A stretch of DNA of 64,000 nt, taken from NCBI RefSeq assembly GCF_005144885.1, contig NZ_CP039690.1:4725001-4789000 (forward strand), in the 5' to 3' direction. This document shows, piece after piece, positions 11,228 to 20,202 of this stretch; the stretch's first letter is position 1; each line of letters begins with the position of its first letter. The position numbers were made by a program, and so were the translations under genes. The notes beneath the pieces are model-generated. The model saw only the letters and a list, made by a program, of their open reading frames with translations, made no database searches and was not told the DNA's origin. The DNA comes from Phreatobacter stygius. Lineage in GTDB: Bacteria; Pseudomonadota; Alphaproteobacteria; Rhizobiales; Phreatobacteraceae.

Positions 11228-11869
11228 CTACCAGCGACAGGCCTGCGCCACGCGGCGGCGGACCAGATCGATGCCCTGCAGTTCGAAGGTTCCCTCGAAG
11301 CGAAAGCCACGTGATCCCTCGAGACGGACCGATAGCCGTCCCGCGTCGGGAAGCGAGCGCAGAAAGTCGGCGACATCGCCCGGCATGGCCGCGGATTGAT
11401 AGTTGGTCGACGAGACCCAGAGATCGCTGAGCACGAGACGATCATTGACGTGAAGCGTGACCAGGGTGGAGGCACTGCGTGCAATAACGGGATCTCGCGA
11501 CACCGACAGGACGGTCCGTCCATCGGCGCAGCCGACCCGAAGCACGATGCTCTCGTCGCCGGACTGGCCGGTCGGGCGCTGGATGGCCATGACCGGGATC
11601 GTCCCGTCGGGCTGCGGCCGGCCGGCCTGAACATCCCAGGTTCCGCTACTGGACGCCCCGCTATTGGACGTCCCGCTGCCGGTACCGGGTGATGTTCCGG
11701 TTGCCTCCAGCGACCGCGCCGCCGCGTCGAAACAGCGTAGGCGTTCCACATCCTGGAGAATCGACGCGCACCGTTTGACGTTGGCCAGTGCGTCGCCTTG
11801 AGGCAGGGCTGGCCCGGCCAGCAGGGCAAGCGCAGCACATTGGATCGTGATATGGCGAAGGATATTCAT
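11228..11869 (-). CDS. TagO/VasI-like secreted protein (type VI secretion-associated family), orphan
   Basis: 213 residues from ATG 11869, giving a clean signal peptide (MNILRHIT..ALALLAGPALPQG); a longer frame upstream adds non-signal sequence. The segment VKRCASILQDVERLRCFDAAARSLE is the Cys-containing N-terminal motif seen in TagO/VasI. The C-terminal domain shows the collinear family pattern: a strand around LRVGCADGRTVLSVS, VTLHVND, STNYQSAAMPGDVADFLRSL, and a final FELQGIDLVRRRVAQACRW. TagO proteins are periplasmic accessories of type VI secretion or of outer-membrane homeostasis. No other T6SS gene is in the window, so its role here is uncertain. Confidence 0.65.
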   Translation of the reverse strand: MNILRHITIQCAALALLAGPALPQGDALANVKRCASILQDVERLRCFDAAARSLEATGTSPGTGSGTSNSGASSSGTWDVQAGRPQPDGTIPVMAIQRPTGQSGDESIVLRVGCADGRTVLSVSRDPVIARSASTLVTLHVNDRLVLSDLWVSSTNYQSAAMPGDVADFLRSLPDAGRLSVRLEGSRGFRFEGTFELQGIDLVRRRVAQACRW

Positions 11870-12015
11870 TGGCCAGACCTTGCTGGCGCATCGTCGGCAG
11901 GTCAATCGTAGGATAGTGCAGCAGTGCTCGGGCTCGATCAAAGGCTGTGCATGCCGGACCCGCGCCCTGATGCGAGACATCTGGCGCGCCTTGACCAGGA
12001 TGGATACAAATACGC

Positions 12016-13218
12016 ATGACACGTCCATCCAGCGCTTCACCGCACCGCCCGATATCCGCCCTGCGCGCTTTTATCGCAAGCGAGGCCAGCGGCGGCATCG
12101 TCCTGATGGTGGCCGCGGCGGTTGCCATGGTGATGGCGAACTCGGCCGCGGCGCCAATCTATTTCGCCGTGCTGAAGACCTATATCGGCCCGCTCAGCGT
12201 GCTGCATTGGATCAATGATGGGCTGATGGCCCTGTTCTTTCTCCTGGTCGGCCTGGAGATCAAGCGGGAATTTGTCGACGGACAGCTCTCGACCTGGCCG
12301 CGGCGCGTGCTGCCGGGCATCGCCGCCGCCGGCGGCATGGTCGCACCCGCTGTCATCTATCTGGCGCTCAATGTCGGAACGCCCCCGACGCTGCGCGGCT
12401 GGGCCATTCCAACCGCCACCGACATTGCCTTCGCACTGGGCGTCCTGGCGCTCATCGGTTCGCGGGTCCCGGTGTCGTTGAAGATCTTCCTGACGGCGCT
12501 TGCCATCATCGACGATCTCGGCGCGATCGCGATCATCGCCGCTTTCTACACAGCCGATCTCTCGCTTGCCTGGTTCGCGGCCGCGCTCGCCGTCCTGGTG
12601 GTGCTCGCCGGTCTCAACCGCATGGGGGTCGAGAGACTGCCGGTCTATCTCGTCCTCGGCGCGGCTCTCTGGTTCTTCCTGCTGAAATCGGGGATCCATG
12701 CGACCCTCGCGGGTGTCGCGCTGGCGCTGACCATTCCCCTGCGCACCTCGCCGGGCAGGCCCGACGACCCGCATTCGCCGCTGCATATTCTTGAACATGC
12801 GCTCCACCCCTGGGTCGCCTACCTGATCGTGCCGGTCTTCGGCTTCGCCAATGCCGGCGTCTCGCTGTCCGGCATCAATGTCGCGGCGCTGGTCGCTCCG
12901 GTTCCGCTGGGCATTGCCGCCGGCCTGTTCCTCGGCAAGCAGATCGGCGTATTCCTGACCACCTGGATCGCGGTGAAGCTCGACTGGGCGGATTGCCCGG
13001 AAAACGCCTCCTGGCCGCAGGTCTATGGCGTCTCGCTGCTTTGCGGCATCGGTTTCACCATGAGCCTGTTCATCGGGCTCCTGGCTTTCCCGACCTCGGA
13101 ACTCCTTCAGAACGAGGTCAAGATCGGCGTGCTGATGGGCTCGCTGCTGTCGGCTCTGGTCGGCACGCTGGTGCTGCTGGTGGCCAAACCCGCGCCGCCG
13201 CCCGCCAAAGCGGCGTGA
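12016..13218 (+). CDS. nhaA: Na+/H+ antiporter NhaA
   Basis: 400 residues, typical NhaA length, with about 12 membrane helices. Diagnostic blocks are GLEIKREF (79-86), ATDIAFALG with Asp136, and [12 protein letters not shown] with the paired ion-binding aspartates Asp166-Asp167 (equivalents of Asp163/164 in E. coli), plus FANAGV and GFTMSLFIG near the C-terminus. It expels Na+ in exchange for 2 H+ at alkaline pH or high salt. It starts 147 bp from the divergent TagO-like gene and stands as a single-gene unit; no nhaR-type regulator is adjacent. Confidence 0.95.
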   Translation: MTRPSSASPHRPISALRAFIASEASGGIVLMVAAAVAMVMANSAAAPIYFAVLKTYIGPLSVLHWINDGLMALFFLLVGLEIKREFVDGQLSTWPRRVLPGIAAAGGMVAPAVIYLALNVGTPPTLRGWAIPTATDIAFALGVLALIGSRVPVSLKIFLTALAIIDDLGAIAIIAAFYTADLSLAWFAAALAVLVVLAGLNRMGVERLPVYLVLGAALWFFLLKSGIHATLAGVALALTIPLRTSPGRPDDPHSPLHILEHALHPWVAYLIVPVFGFANAGVSLSGINVAALVAPVPLGIAAGLFLGKQIGVFLTTWIAVKLDWADCPENASWPQVYGVSLLCGIGFTMSLFIGLLAFPTSELLQNEVKIGVLMGSLLSALVGTLVLLVAKPAPPPAKAA

Positions 13219-13280
13219 CGCCCTGATGCGCGGCCGGCGGCCGGCGCCGCGATTGCGGCGGTCTGGCCGAGACCGATGGT

Positions 13281-14222
13281 TCAGGACGGCGGCGTGCGCA
13301 CGGTAGCCTCGGCGGCGCTGATCGGCCGGCTGAGGCGGGTGGTCTCGCGGTGCAAGGTATAGAGGCCGGACGCGATGATGATCGCCATGCCGGCCCAGCT
13401 CGCCCAGTCCGGCCAGTCGCCGAACACCGCGATGCCTGAAATCAGCGCCCAGATCATCACGCTGTAGCGGAACGGCGAGACCAGCGACACCTCGACGCCG
13501 CGGAACGCCTGGATCATGCAGAAATTGCCGATGACCAGCACGACCGAGGCGGCCGCGAGCAGACCGATATGCTGCCAGCTCGGGCTGACCCAGCCCTGGA
13601 ACGGGACGGCGGCCGCGCCGAACAGCCCGACCGCCAGGCAGGTCGAGAGCGTGATCACCAGGGTCGGGATGGTCGGGTCGATGAAGCGGGTGATCAGGTC
13701 GCGGAGCGCGCAGAACAGCACGCTGGCGAGCGCCAGCGCCGTGGCGAAGCCGGCGGTGAAACCGGCGCCGGTCGGCTTGACCACGAACAGCATGCCGATG
13801 AAGCCGGCCACCACCGCCAGGCCGCGGCGCCAGCCGACCTTTTCGGCGAGCAGCGGCACCGACAGGGCAGTGATCACCAGCGGCGTGATCAGTGAAATCG
13901 CCGTGATGTCGCCGATCGGCATGCTCTTCAGCGCGGTGATGAACAGGAAGGCGACCGTTGCCTCGCTGATCGCCCGGCCGAGCACAAGCGGCGACAGGAT
14001 GCGGCCAATGGCCCGGAGATGGCCGGCGGCGAACAGCCAGATGACCACGAGCGTGGTGGCGAAGACGCCGCGGATGGCGATGAGCTGGCCCGACGGCAGA
14101 TCGGCGGCGACGATCTTCACCAGCGTATCGTTGGTGACGAAGAAGGCCATGGCGCCGAGCATCGCGACGATGCCACGGCGGTTGGCATCGGGGGTGGAGG
14201 CCGCAAGCGTCAGGGGTGTCAT
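13281..14222 (-). CDS. DMT-superfamily (EamA) transporter
   Basis: 313 residues with ten predicted helices arranged as two EamA repeats (about 18-145 and 155-290). Recognisable features are FFVTNDTLVKIVAADLPSGQLIAIRGVF in repeat one and the Pro-containing SLVSPFRYSVMIW in repeat two. Members export amino acids, nucleotides or other metabolites. Its start overlaps the stop of the solA-like gene by 4 bases (ATGA), so both are translated from one mRNA; exporting a product or substrate of that oxidase is a reasonable inference. Confidence 0.85.
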   Translation of the reverse strand: MTPLTLAASTPDANRRGIVAMLGAMAFFVTNDTLVKIVAADLPSGQLIAIRGVFATTLVVIWLFAAGHLRAIGRILSPLVLGRAISEATVAFLFITALKSMPIGDITAISLITPLVITALSVPLLAEKVGWRRGLAVVAGFIGMLFVVKPTGAGFTAGFATALALASVLFCALRDLITRFIDPTIPTLVITLSTCLAVGLFGAAAVPFQGWVSPSWQHIGLLAAASVVLVIGNFCMIQAFRGVEVSLVSPFRYSVMIWALISGIAVFGDWPDWASWAGMAIIIASGLYTLHRETTRLSRPISAAEATVRTPPS

Positions 14223-15349
14223 GCCAGGCGGCCCAGGCGAAACAGCGCGAGATCGTGGCGGGTCGTGCCCTTGGTGGCGAGATCGGCCAGAATCTCGCCC
14301 ACGACACTGGCGAATTTGAAGCCGTGGCCTGAACAGGGGGAGGCAACGACCACCTGAGGGTGACCCGGCAAGGTGTCGATGATGAAATGTTCGTCGGGCG
14401 TATTGGTGAACATGCAGGCTCTCAAGGCCAGCGTCGCGCCGTCGGCGCCCGGGAACACCTCGCGGACGACGGCGCGCAACACGGCCTCGTCCTCGGCATC
14501 GGGCTCGCGCGACAGGGCGTCGGCATGGCCGCGCTGCTTCAGGTGATTGTAAAGGCCGATCTTGAAGCCGGGCACGCCGAAGACCGGGAACTGATAGCAG
14601 GTGGTGGCCGCCGTCTGGACGACCGAGACAGGGAAGGCGCCGAGCTTGAAATGCTCCGGCTGCCTGGGCTGGAACCAGCCGAGCACCTGGCGTTCCGGCA
14701 CGGCGAGATTGGCGAGCGCCGGGACATGGTCGGCGATCCAGGCGCCGGTGGAGAGGATCAGCCGGCCGGCCTCGTAATGTCCCTTCGATGTCGTGACCCT
14801 GACGCCGCCGCCGGCTGTCGGCTCCCAGCCGGTGATCGGTTCACGCGCCCGGATCTCGGCGCCGGCCGCCATGGCCATGGTCGCCTGCGCGACAATGGCG
14901 CGCTCGCTCATCACGAAGCCCGCGTCCGGCTGGTAGTTGCCGACGTGATCGGGCGCCAGGCGGTAGCCGGGGAAGCGGCGCATCAGCTCCTTGGCGTCGA
15001 TCAGCTCATGGTCGAGATCGTGCTGGGCGCAAGCCGCGAGCGAGCCAGTCACCACCCGCCCGTCCGCGGCTCCGATATCGAGGCCACCGGTGACATAGAG
15101 CAGCTGTTCGCCGAACAGCTGTTCGGTCTCGCGCCAGAGCTGATAGGCGCGCCGCAGCAGCGGCACATAGGAGGGGTGTTCAAAATAGGCGAGCCGGATG
15201 ATCCGGTTGATGCCGTGCGACGAGCCCATCGCGTGCGGGATGTCGAAGCGCTCCAGGCCGAGCACCCGCTGACCCCGGCGGGCGAGCTGCCAGTAGGCAG
15301 CCGAGCCCATGGCACCGACGCCGGCGACAATCACGTCATAGCTGGGCAC
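14219..15349 (-). CDS. solA: SolA-type monomeric sarcosine / N-methyl-L-tryptophan oxidase
   Basis: 376 residues, the usual size of monomeric sarcosine oxidase and SolA. The FAD-binding motif VAGVGAMGSAA is at residues 8-18. HAMGSSHGINRIIR (39-52) is the flavin-contacting segment. Cys312 in ACMFTNTPDEHF is the residue that carries the covalent flavin in this family. The C-terminal PCSGHGFKFASVVGE block is also conserved. It oxidises a secondary amino acid to an imine and releases hydrogen peroxide. Sarcosine or N-methyltryptophan are the known substrates, but the family is broader (pipecolate, fructosyl amino acids). Co-translated with the DMT transporter. Confidence 0.88.
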   Translation of the reverse strand: MPSYDVIVAGVGAMGSAAYWQLARRGQRVLGLERFDIPHAMGSSHGINRIIRLAYFEHPSYVPLLRRAYQLWRETEQLFGEQLLYVTGGLDIGAADGRVVTGSLAACAQHDLDHELIDAKELMRRFPGYRLAPDHVGNYQPDAGFVMSERAIVAQATMAMAAGAEIRAREPITGWEPTAGGGVRVTTSKGHYEAGRLILSTGAWIADHVPALANLAVPERQVLGWFQPRQPEHFKLGAFPVSVVQTAATTCYQFPVFGVPGFKIGLYNHLKQRGHADALSREPDAEDEAVLRAVVREVFPGADGATLALRACMFTNTPDEHFIIDTLPGHPQVVVASPCSGHGFKFASVVGEILADLATKGTTRHDLALFRLGRLA

Positions 15350-15478
15350 GTCTGTGCTCCGGTCGTTTCTTCCCTGGCGCTCAGCTAATCACGTCTGGCG
15401 CCGGCGTCGAGCGCGGGTTGCGAAGGTCAGCCGCCCGCCGGACGAGGAGCCATCGACGATCGGTACCGCGCCAAGTGT

Positions 15479-16078
15479 TTAGTCCAGGGCCTGGCCGAAA
15501 CTGCGCTGGATGTCGTGCTGGATCAGCTCATAGACGGCGACCGATTTTTCCGGCTGGCCATCCTTGGCCTGGGCCTGCATCTGCAGGCTCATCAGCGAAA
15601 TGGTCATGGCAAAGTTGATCGTCATCATGGCGCTGAGCACGATCAGCAGGGTCCGGGTCGAAACCAGGCCGCGTGCCAGCCGGGCGAAGGCCGGGGGGAC
15701 GGACGGCTGCGTCTCCACGGCCACCGTCTCGAAGATCGGCCGATAAGACCCGGGCACCATCTTGATCCGTGTTGGCGAACTGGCGCCGGGACCGCTGTAA
15801 TAGAGGTCGAGCGCGCCGCGCAGCCGCATCGCGGCGACCCTGACCGTCGAATCGCGGTCCGGCTCGAAATTGGCCGGCCGGCCAAGCGCTTCGACCGCGA
15901 TCGTATAGGCCTTGATCGAGCGATCGTCGCCAGCCAGCGTCTGCTCGACCACATAGGTCAGCATTTTGGCCAGCAACGACCCTTCGGGCACGAAGGATGA
16001 TTGCAAAATGCGCCCCAGCTCGTCCTGCACGGCAGCAGGACTAGGCTGCGACAGAGATGATTGGGTCATCGCGGTCAC
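15479..16078 (-). CDS. winged-helix-like N-terminal domain protein with one membrane helix
   Basis: 199 residues. Residues 15-115 match the DNA-binding-like module found at the N-terminus of many alphaproteobacterial adenylate-cyclase or TPR regulators: SLLAKMLTYVVEQTLAG, DRSIKAYTIAVEALGRPANF, DRDSTVRVAAMRLRGALDLYY and IKMVPGSYRPIFE. A single membrane helix follows (about 137-165), then a short charged tail. The usual cyclase or TPR effector is absent, so it is either a stand-alone membrane-tethered regulator or a remnant. Start codons at 16078 and 16069 are both possible. Confidence 0.6.
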   Translation of the reverse strand: MTAMTQSSLSQPSPAAVQDELGRILQSSFVPEGSLLAKMLTYVVEQTLAGDDRSIKAYTIAVEALGRPANFEPDRDSTVRVAAMRLRGALDLYYSGPGASSPTRIKMVPGSYRPIFETVAVETQPSVPPAFARLARGLVSTRTLLIVLSAMMTINFAMTISLMSLQMQAQAKDGQPEKSVAVYELIQHDIQRSFGQALD

Positions 16079-16325
16079 CCTATACCCGGGAGGCCACGAG
16101 CGTCGTTGCTCCGGCCAGATTCATTCTTGGCTGCGCAACGCCAGTCCGCCCCGCGAAACACACGCGCAGGGGTGTCGGACCATCAGCGTCTTGATGGCGC
16201 CATACGCCGGCAAATTACGGCCAAAGCGCGGCGGTCCCGGCCGCGCGGCGCAAGCCTGCCCATCGTTTTGCCGTGCAAACGATTGCCGGCGAGCGATCGC
16301 CGGTCACAGTTATGTAACAGCCGCT

Positions 16326-17351
16326 TCAGCCGCCGGTCATGCTCATGTGGCGGGTCACCGACGGCCGCTTGGTGCGCCGGTCGATGATGAAGTCATGGCC
16401 CTTGGGCTTGCGCGCGATGGCCCGGTCGATCGCGGCGTAGATCAGGTCGTTGGCTTCGGAGGCGCGCAGCGGCGAACGCAGGTCGGCGGCGTCCTCCTGG
16501 CCGAGGCACATGAACAGGGTGCCGGTGCAGGTGACCCGGACCCGGTTGCAGCTCTCGCAGAAATTATGGGTCATCGGGGTGATGAAGCCGATGCGCCCGC
16601 CGGTCTCGTTCACCGTGACATAACGGGCCGGACCACCGGTGCGATGGTCGCTCTCGGCGAGGGTCCAGCGGTCCATCAGGCGGGCGCGGACCATCGACAG
16701 CGGCAGGTACTGGTCGAGGCGCGAAGGCTCGATATCGCCGAGCGGCATGACCTCGATGAACGAGATGTCCATGCCCTTGCCGTGGGCCCAGACGATCAGG
16801 TCCTCGATTTCCGCCTCGTTGACGCCCTTGAGCGCCACCGCATTGATCTTGACGTGGATGCCGGCGGCCAGCGCCGCGTCGATGCCGCCGAGCACGTCGT
16901 TCAGATCGCCCCAGCGGGTGATCGTGCGGAACAGCGTCGGATTGAGCGTATCGAGCGAGACATTGATGCGCTTGACACCGAGGGCCGCGAGCTCGGTTGA
17001 ATATTTGGCGAGCTGCGATCCGTTGGTGGTGACCGTCAATTCGTCGAGCGCACCGGTTTCCAGGTGGCGCGACAGCGAACGGAACAGCGTCATCACATCC
17101 TTGCGCACCAGCGGCTCGCCACCGGTCAGGCGCAGCTTCTTCACGCCCTTGTCGATGAAGGCCGAGCACAACCGATCGAGCTCTTCGAGCGTCAGCAGGT
17201 CCTTCTTGGGCAGGAAAGTCATGTTTTCCGCCATGCAATAGACGCAGCGGAAGTCACAACGGTCCGTCACCGAGACACGCAGATAGTCGATGCCGCGACC
17301 GAAAGGATCGATCATCGGCGTTGGCCTTACGGATGCGGCATGGTCGAACAT
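16326..17351 (-). CDS. moaA: GTP 3',8-cyclase MoaA (molybdenum cofactor biosynthesis)
   Basis: 341 residues. The radical-SAM Cys motif CDFRCVYC provides Cys32, Cys36 and Cys39 for the first 4Fe-4S cluster. The C-terminal cluster that binds GTP is formed by the cysteines of [28 protein letters not shown] is the SAM-contact segment, and the protein ends in the conserved double glycine (MTGG). It converts GTP to 3',8-cH2GTP in the first step of molybdopterin synthesis. No other moa gene is adjacent. The first Met (17351) is used; an internal Met at 17315 would also keep all motifs. Confidence 0.95.
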   Translation of the reverse strand: MFDHAASVRPTPMIDPFGRGIDYLRVSVTDRCDFRCVYCMAENMTFLPKKDLLTLEELDRLCSAFIDKGVKKLRLTGGEPLVRKDVMTLFRSLSRHLETGALDELTVTTNGSQLAKYSTELAALGVKRINVSLDTLNPTLFRTITRWGDLNDVLGGIDAALAAGIHVKINAVALKGVNEAEIEDLIVWAHGKGMDISFIEVMPLGDIEPSRLDQYLPLSMVRARLMDRWTLAESDHRTGGPARYVTVNETGGRIGFITPMTHNFCESCNRVRVTCTGTLFMCLGQEDAADLRSPLRASEANDLIYAAIDRAIARKPKGHDFIIDRRTKRPSVTRHMSMTGG

Positions 17352-17508
17352 GGCTTACCCCGCGGCCGGCGCCACAGGGCACCAACCGACTTCTCCTTCT
17401 ATTTAGGCGACCTTTGTGGCTTCGTCACGCCCACTGCCGTTGAAGATCGCTGGCGAAACGTCTACCTGTCCAGGCAGAGGCAATAACGGGAATCGGGGAG
17501 ACGCCGCG

Positions 17509-17913
17509 ATGGCCGAAGTCAGCGCCGTCGAGAGCGCGACGGGCCGGGGCCATGCCTGGCCGGTCGAGCTCAGGCTGTCCGCCGACAAGCGCCGGCTGAC
17601 GGTAAGCTTCGAGGACGGGCACATTTTCGCCCTGGATGCGGAATATTTGCGCGTCGAGAGTCCTTCGGCGGAAGTCCAAGGCCATTCGCCGTCGGAACGG
17701 AAATTCGTCGCGGGCAAGAAGGACGTGCAGGTGATCGGCATCGATCGCGTGGGCCATTACGCGATCAGGCTGTCCTTTGACGATCTGCATTCCACCGGGA
17801 TTTTTTCATGGGACTATCTGTATGAGCTCGGACGCGACCACGCCGTCATCTGGAACCGGTACCTCGAAGGGCTCGCGGCCACGGGCGGCTCAAGAGAACG
17901 CCGACCGCGTTGA
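17509..17913 (+). CDS. DUF971 domain protein (gamma-butyrobetaine hydroxylase-like N-terminal domain)
   Basis: 134 residues. ATG 17509 follows GGGGAG. The protein is essentially one DUF971 domain: WPVELRLSADKRRLTVSFEDG, FALDAEYLRVESPSAEVQGH and the GNYAIR-like GHYAIRLSFDDLHSTGIFSWDYLYELG block. In eukaryotic BBOX1/TMLH this domain binds zinc; in bacteria it is stand-alone and often found near Moco, Fe-S or iron genes. It is divergent from moaA with 157 bp between starts, so a link to cofactor assembly is possible. Its 3' end overlaps the next gene by 92 bases. Confidence 0.85.
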   Translation: MAEVSAVESATGRGHAWPVELRLSADKRRLTVSFEDGHIFALDAEYLRVESPSAEVQGHSPSERKFVAGKKDVQVIGIDRVGHYAIRLSFDDLHSTGIFSWDYLYELGRDHAVIWNRYLEGLAATGGSRERRPR

Positions 17914-18985
17914 GCCCTTGGACGACAAGGATCTGGTGGTCCTGGATGAACTGAGCGCCTTGCTGGCCGATCCCCTGCCGCAGCGCCCGCAAGTCCAGCC
18001 GCCGCAAGTCCAGCCCCCACAAGTGCAGCCCCCGCAGGCCCCGGAGATCACCCAGGCGCGAGCGGCCGGAGCCACGGTCGCCGATCCGCAGCGTCAGGAG
18101 CCGGCCCTGCAGGATCCAGGCGAACCGTCGCCGGATCCCGAGCCATCGAACCCCGACGAGCCCTCCGAGCCCGATCCGGGTCCTGCCGACCCGATCGACG
18201 AGCCGCCGTCCATGCCGGTCACCCCGCCGGCGCCGGTTGCCGTGCCCGAGCCGGCCCTGGTCAGCGCCGCGCCGCTTCCCGCCTCCAGCCCCCAGACAAG
18301 CCCCGAGACCGCCACCATGATTCCGTGGATCGCCACAAAACAGTTCACCGTCGATCTGTTCCCATCCTGGACCAAGACCGAAGGCGACAAGGAGTGGAGC
18401 CTCGGCGCCGTAACGGTCGACGTGCCTGACATCACCGCAAAGCTCGACCAGTTGATCGCCTCGCTCAACGAGGACCAGTGGGAGATCAAGCTGGTTGTGC
18501 CGCTCGACAAGAGCCTGACCTATCACGAGCACCAGAAGGTGATGCGCCAGGGCAGCCGGCGCGAGCCGGAAGCCGTGCTCGGCGCCTTCGGGCTCGGCTG
18601 GGCCGCCAACACCACCGCCTCGCTCCTGGTGGTCTGCCAGCGCACCGAATGGCTCGATGCCATCGACTACAAGGCGCGGATCAAGGCGCGGCAGGACCGG
18701 ATCGACGGCGAGGCGCGCCGGCGCGACCGGGCTCAGATCCTCGAGCAGAACGCCGCGGTCAACGCCAAGATCACCGCCGCCCAGAAGGCGCTCGAGGATT
18801 TGAAGGCGAACGGCGTGGCGATCAAGAAGTCGGGCTTCCTGCGCGGCGAGAAATTCGTCGTCGCCGGCATCGACTATACCAATCGCACCGAGGCGGAGGC
18901 TGCCCATCGCGCCCGCCTCGGCGAATTGGAGGCCGATCTCGCGGCCCTGCCGAAACAGTTGAAGAGCCTGCCGTCGGAGGCCTGA
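17822..18985 (+). CDS. hypothetical proline-rich protein with C-terminal coiled coil
   Basis: Up to 387 residues. I do not recognise the family. Residues 50-85 contain PQVQPP repeats, followed by a Pro/Glu/Asp-rich linker to about 165. Residues 165-275 form a compact domain (PWIATKQFTVDLFPSW, then a predicted beta strand region and HQKVMRQGSRREPEAVLGAFGLGWA), and 275-385 is a charged helical coiled coil. ATG 17822 makes a 92-base overlap with the DUF971 gene in another frame and has no clear ribosome site. A GTG/CTG start near 17933-17936 behind AAGGA would remove the overlap. An intrinsic terminator follows. Confidence 0.65.
   Translation: MSSDATTPSSGTGTSKGSRPRAAQENADRVEPLDDKDLVVLDELSALLADPLPQRPQVQPPQVQPPQVQPPQAPEITQARAAGATVADPQRQEPALQDPGEPSPDPEPSNPDEPSEPDPGPADPIDEPPSMPVTPPAPVAVPEPALVSAAPLPASSPQTSPETATMIPWIATKQFTVDLFPSWTKTEGDKEWSLGAVTVDVPDITAKLDQLIASLNEDQWEIKLVVPLDKSLTYHEHQKVMRQGSRREPEAVLGAFGLGWAANTTASLLVVCQRTEWLDAIDYKARIKARQDRIDGEARRRDRAQILEQNAAVNAKITAAQKALEDLKANGVAIKKSGFLRGEKFVVAGIDYTNRTEAEAAHRARLGELEADLAALPKQLKSLPSEA
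17987..18035 (+). repeat. in-frame 15-bp repeats encoding PQVQP
   Basis: Four near-perfect copies of a unit like CCGCAAGTCCAGCCC occur in tandem inside the proline-rich gene, starting at CGCAAGTCCAGCC near 17988. Small third-position differences show it is an old but expandable coding repeat. Confidence 0.7.
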
Positions 18986-19017
18986 GCACGACGCGCGGAT
19001 CAGCTTTCATCGACTGC

Positions 19018-19046
19018 GAGAGCCCGCCGTCGCGCGGGCTCTTTTG
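19018..19046 (+). terminator. intrinsic terminator after the proline-rich gene
   Basis: A perfect 9-bp stem (AGAGCCCGC at 19019-19027 with 19034-19042), 6-base loop, then TTTT. It ends the DUF971/proline-rich transcript before the tctC gene. Confidence 0.85.
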
Positions 19047-19170
19047 ATTGTGTCCGGCTCCGTCACGGGTTTGCCGCCCCCGGTGCGCCGGGCGCGATTG
19101 AAACTGCCGGAACCCGTGCTACCTTCCTGGTAACGACGGCCAAAAGCCGCAAGCTTTCCCGGGAGGAACC

Positions 19171-20163
19171 ATGACCATCCGCATCACCAGACGAACCGCG
19201 TTCGGGCTTGCCGCCGGCGCAATCGCTTCGCCCCTTGTGGCGCGCGAGGGCTTTGCCCAGGCCTATCCGAACCGCCCGGTCACCGTGATCGTGCCGTTCG
19301 GGGCGGGCGGCTCGACCGATGTCATCGGCCGCATCGTCGGCGAGCGCCTGCAGCAGCGGCTCGGCCAGGGCTTCATCATCGAGAACCGCGCCGGGGCCGG
19401 CGGCAATGTCGGCGTCGCCGCGCTCGCCCGCTCGGCCAATGACGGCTACACGATCGGCATGACGACGATCTCGAACCACGGGATCAATCCGATCCTCTAC
19501 CGCGAGCGGTTGCCGTTCAAACCGATCGAGGATTTCGAATTCCTCAGCCTGTCGTCGGCCCAGCCGAACTTCATGTGCATTCACCCGTCGATCCCGGCCA
19601 AGACGCTGCCTGAATTCATCGCCTATCTCAAAGCCAATCCGGGCAAGGAGAATTTCGGCTCGTCGGGCATCGGCACGTCGATCCATCTGTCGGCGGAACT
19701 GTTCATGCAGCTCACCGGCACCAAGCTGATCCATGTGCCGATGCGCTCCTCGGCGGCCCTGGTGCAGGCCCTGATCAATGGCGAAGTGAAACTGTCGTTC
19801 GACAATTTCACCTCGCCCTATCCGCATTACAAGGCAGGTTCGATCCGCGGACTGGCCGTGACCTCGGCCCAGCGCGCCAAGATCGCGCCGGAGATCCCGC
19901 CGCTCGCCGAGACCTTGCCGGGCTTCGACATCACCTCCTGGAACGGCTTCCTGGCGCCCAAGGGCACGCCAAAGGAGATCTGCGACCGGTTGACCCAGGC
20001 GCTGCGCGACTCGCTCTCGGAACCGTCGGTGGTCAGCCGTTTCGAAGAAATGGGGGCGGCGTCCACACCCTCCACACCGGACGAGTTCAAGGCGAAGTCG
20101 CTGTCCGAAATGGCGAAGTTCGACGAGATCATCACCAAGGCCGGCATCACCTTGCAGAACTGA
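19171..20163 (+). CDS. tctC: tripartite tricarboxylate transporter (TTT) substrate-binding protein TctC family
   Basis: 330 residues, preceded by GGGAGGAACC. The N-terminus has a twin-arginine-type leader (ITRRTAFGLAAGA) cleaved after FAQA. The mature protein shows the Bug/TctC pattern: YPNRPVTVIVPFGAGGSTDVIGRIV, IENRAGAGGNVG, GIGTSIHLSAELFMQ.TG, VPMRSSAALVQALINGEV and a C-terminal SWNGFLAPKGTPKEI. The proteins bind small carboxylates. No tctA or tctB permease gene is near, so it is an orphan binding protein, common in species with many Bug proteins. Confidence 0.92.
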   Translation: MTIRITRRTAFGLAAGAIASPLVAREGFAQAYPNRPVTVIVPFGAGGSTDVIGRIVGERLQQRLGQGFIIENRAGAGGNVGVAALARSANDGYTIGMTTISNHGINPILYRERLPFKPIEDFEFLSLSSAQPNFMCIHPSIPAKTLPEFIAYLKANPGKENFGSSGIGTSIHLSAELFMQLTGTKLIHVPMRSSAALVQALINGEVKLSFDNFTSPYPHYKAGSIRGLAVTSAQRAKIAPEIPPLAETLPGFDITSWNGFLAPKGTPKEICDRLTQALRDSLSEPSVVSRFEEMGAASTPSTPDEFKAKSLSEMAKFDEIITKAGITLQN

Positions 20164-20172
20164 CGTGCCGGT

Positions 20173-20196
20173 CCGGGCGGCGCTCCTGCCGCCCGG
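20173..20196. terminator. hairpin between convergent tctC and CYTH genes
   Basis: Arm CCGGGCGGC pairs with GCCGCCCGG with a 6-base loop. There is no T run on either side, so it is a weak or factor-assisted terminator. Confidence 0.5.
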
Positions 20197-20202
20197 CGCC
20201 GC

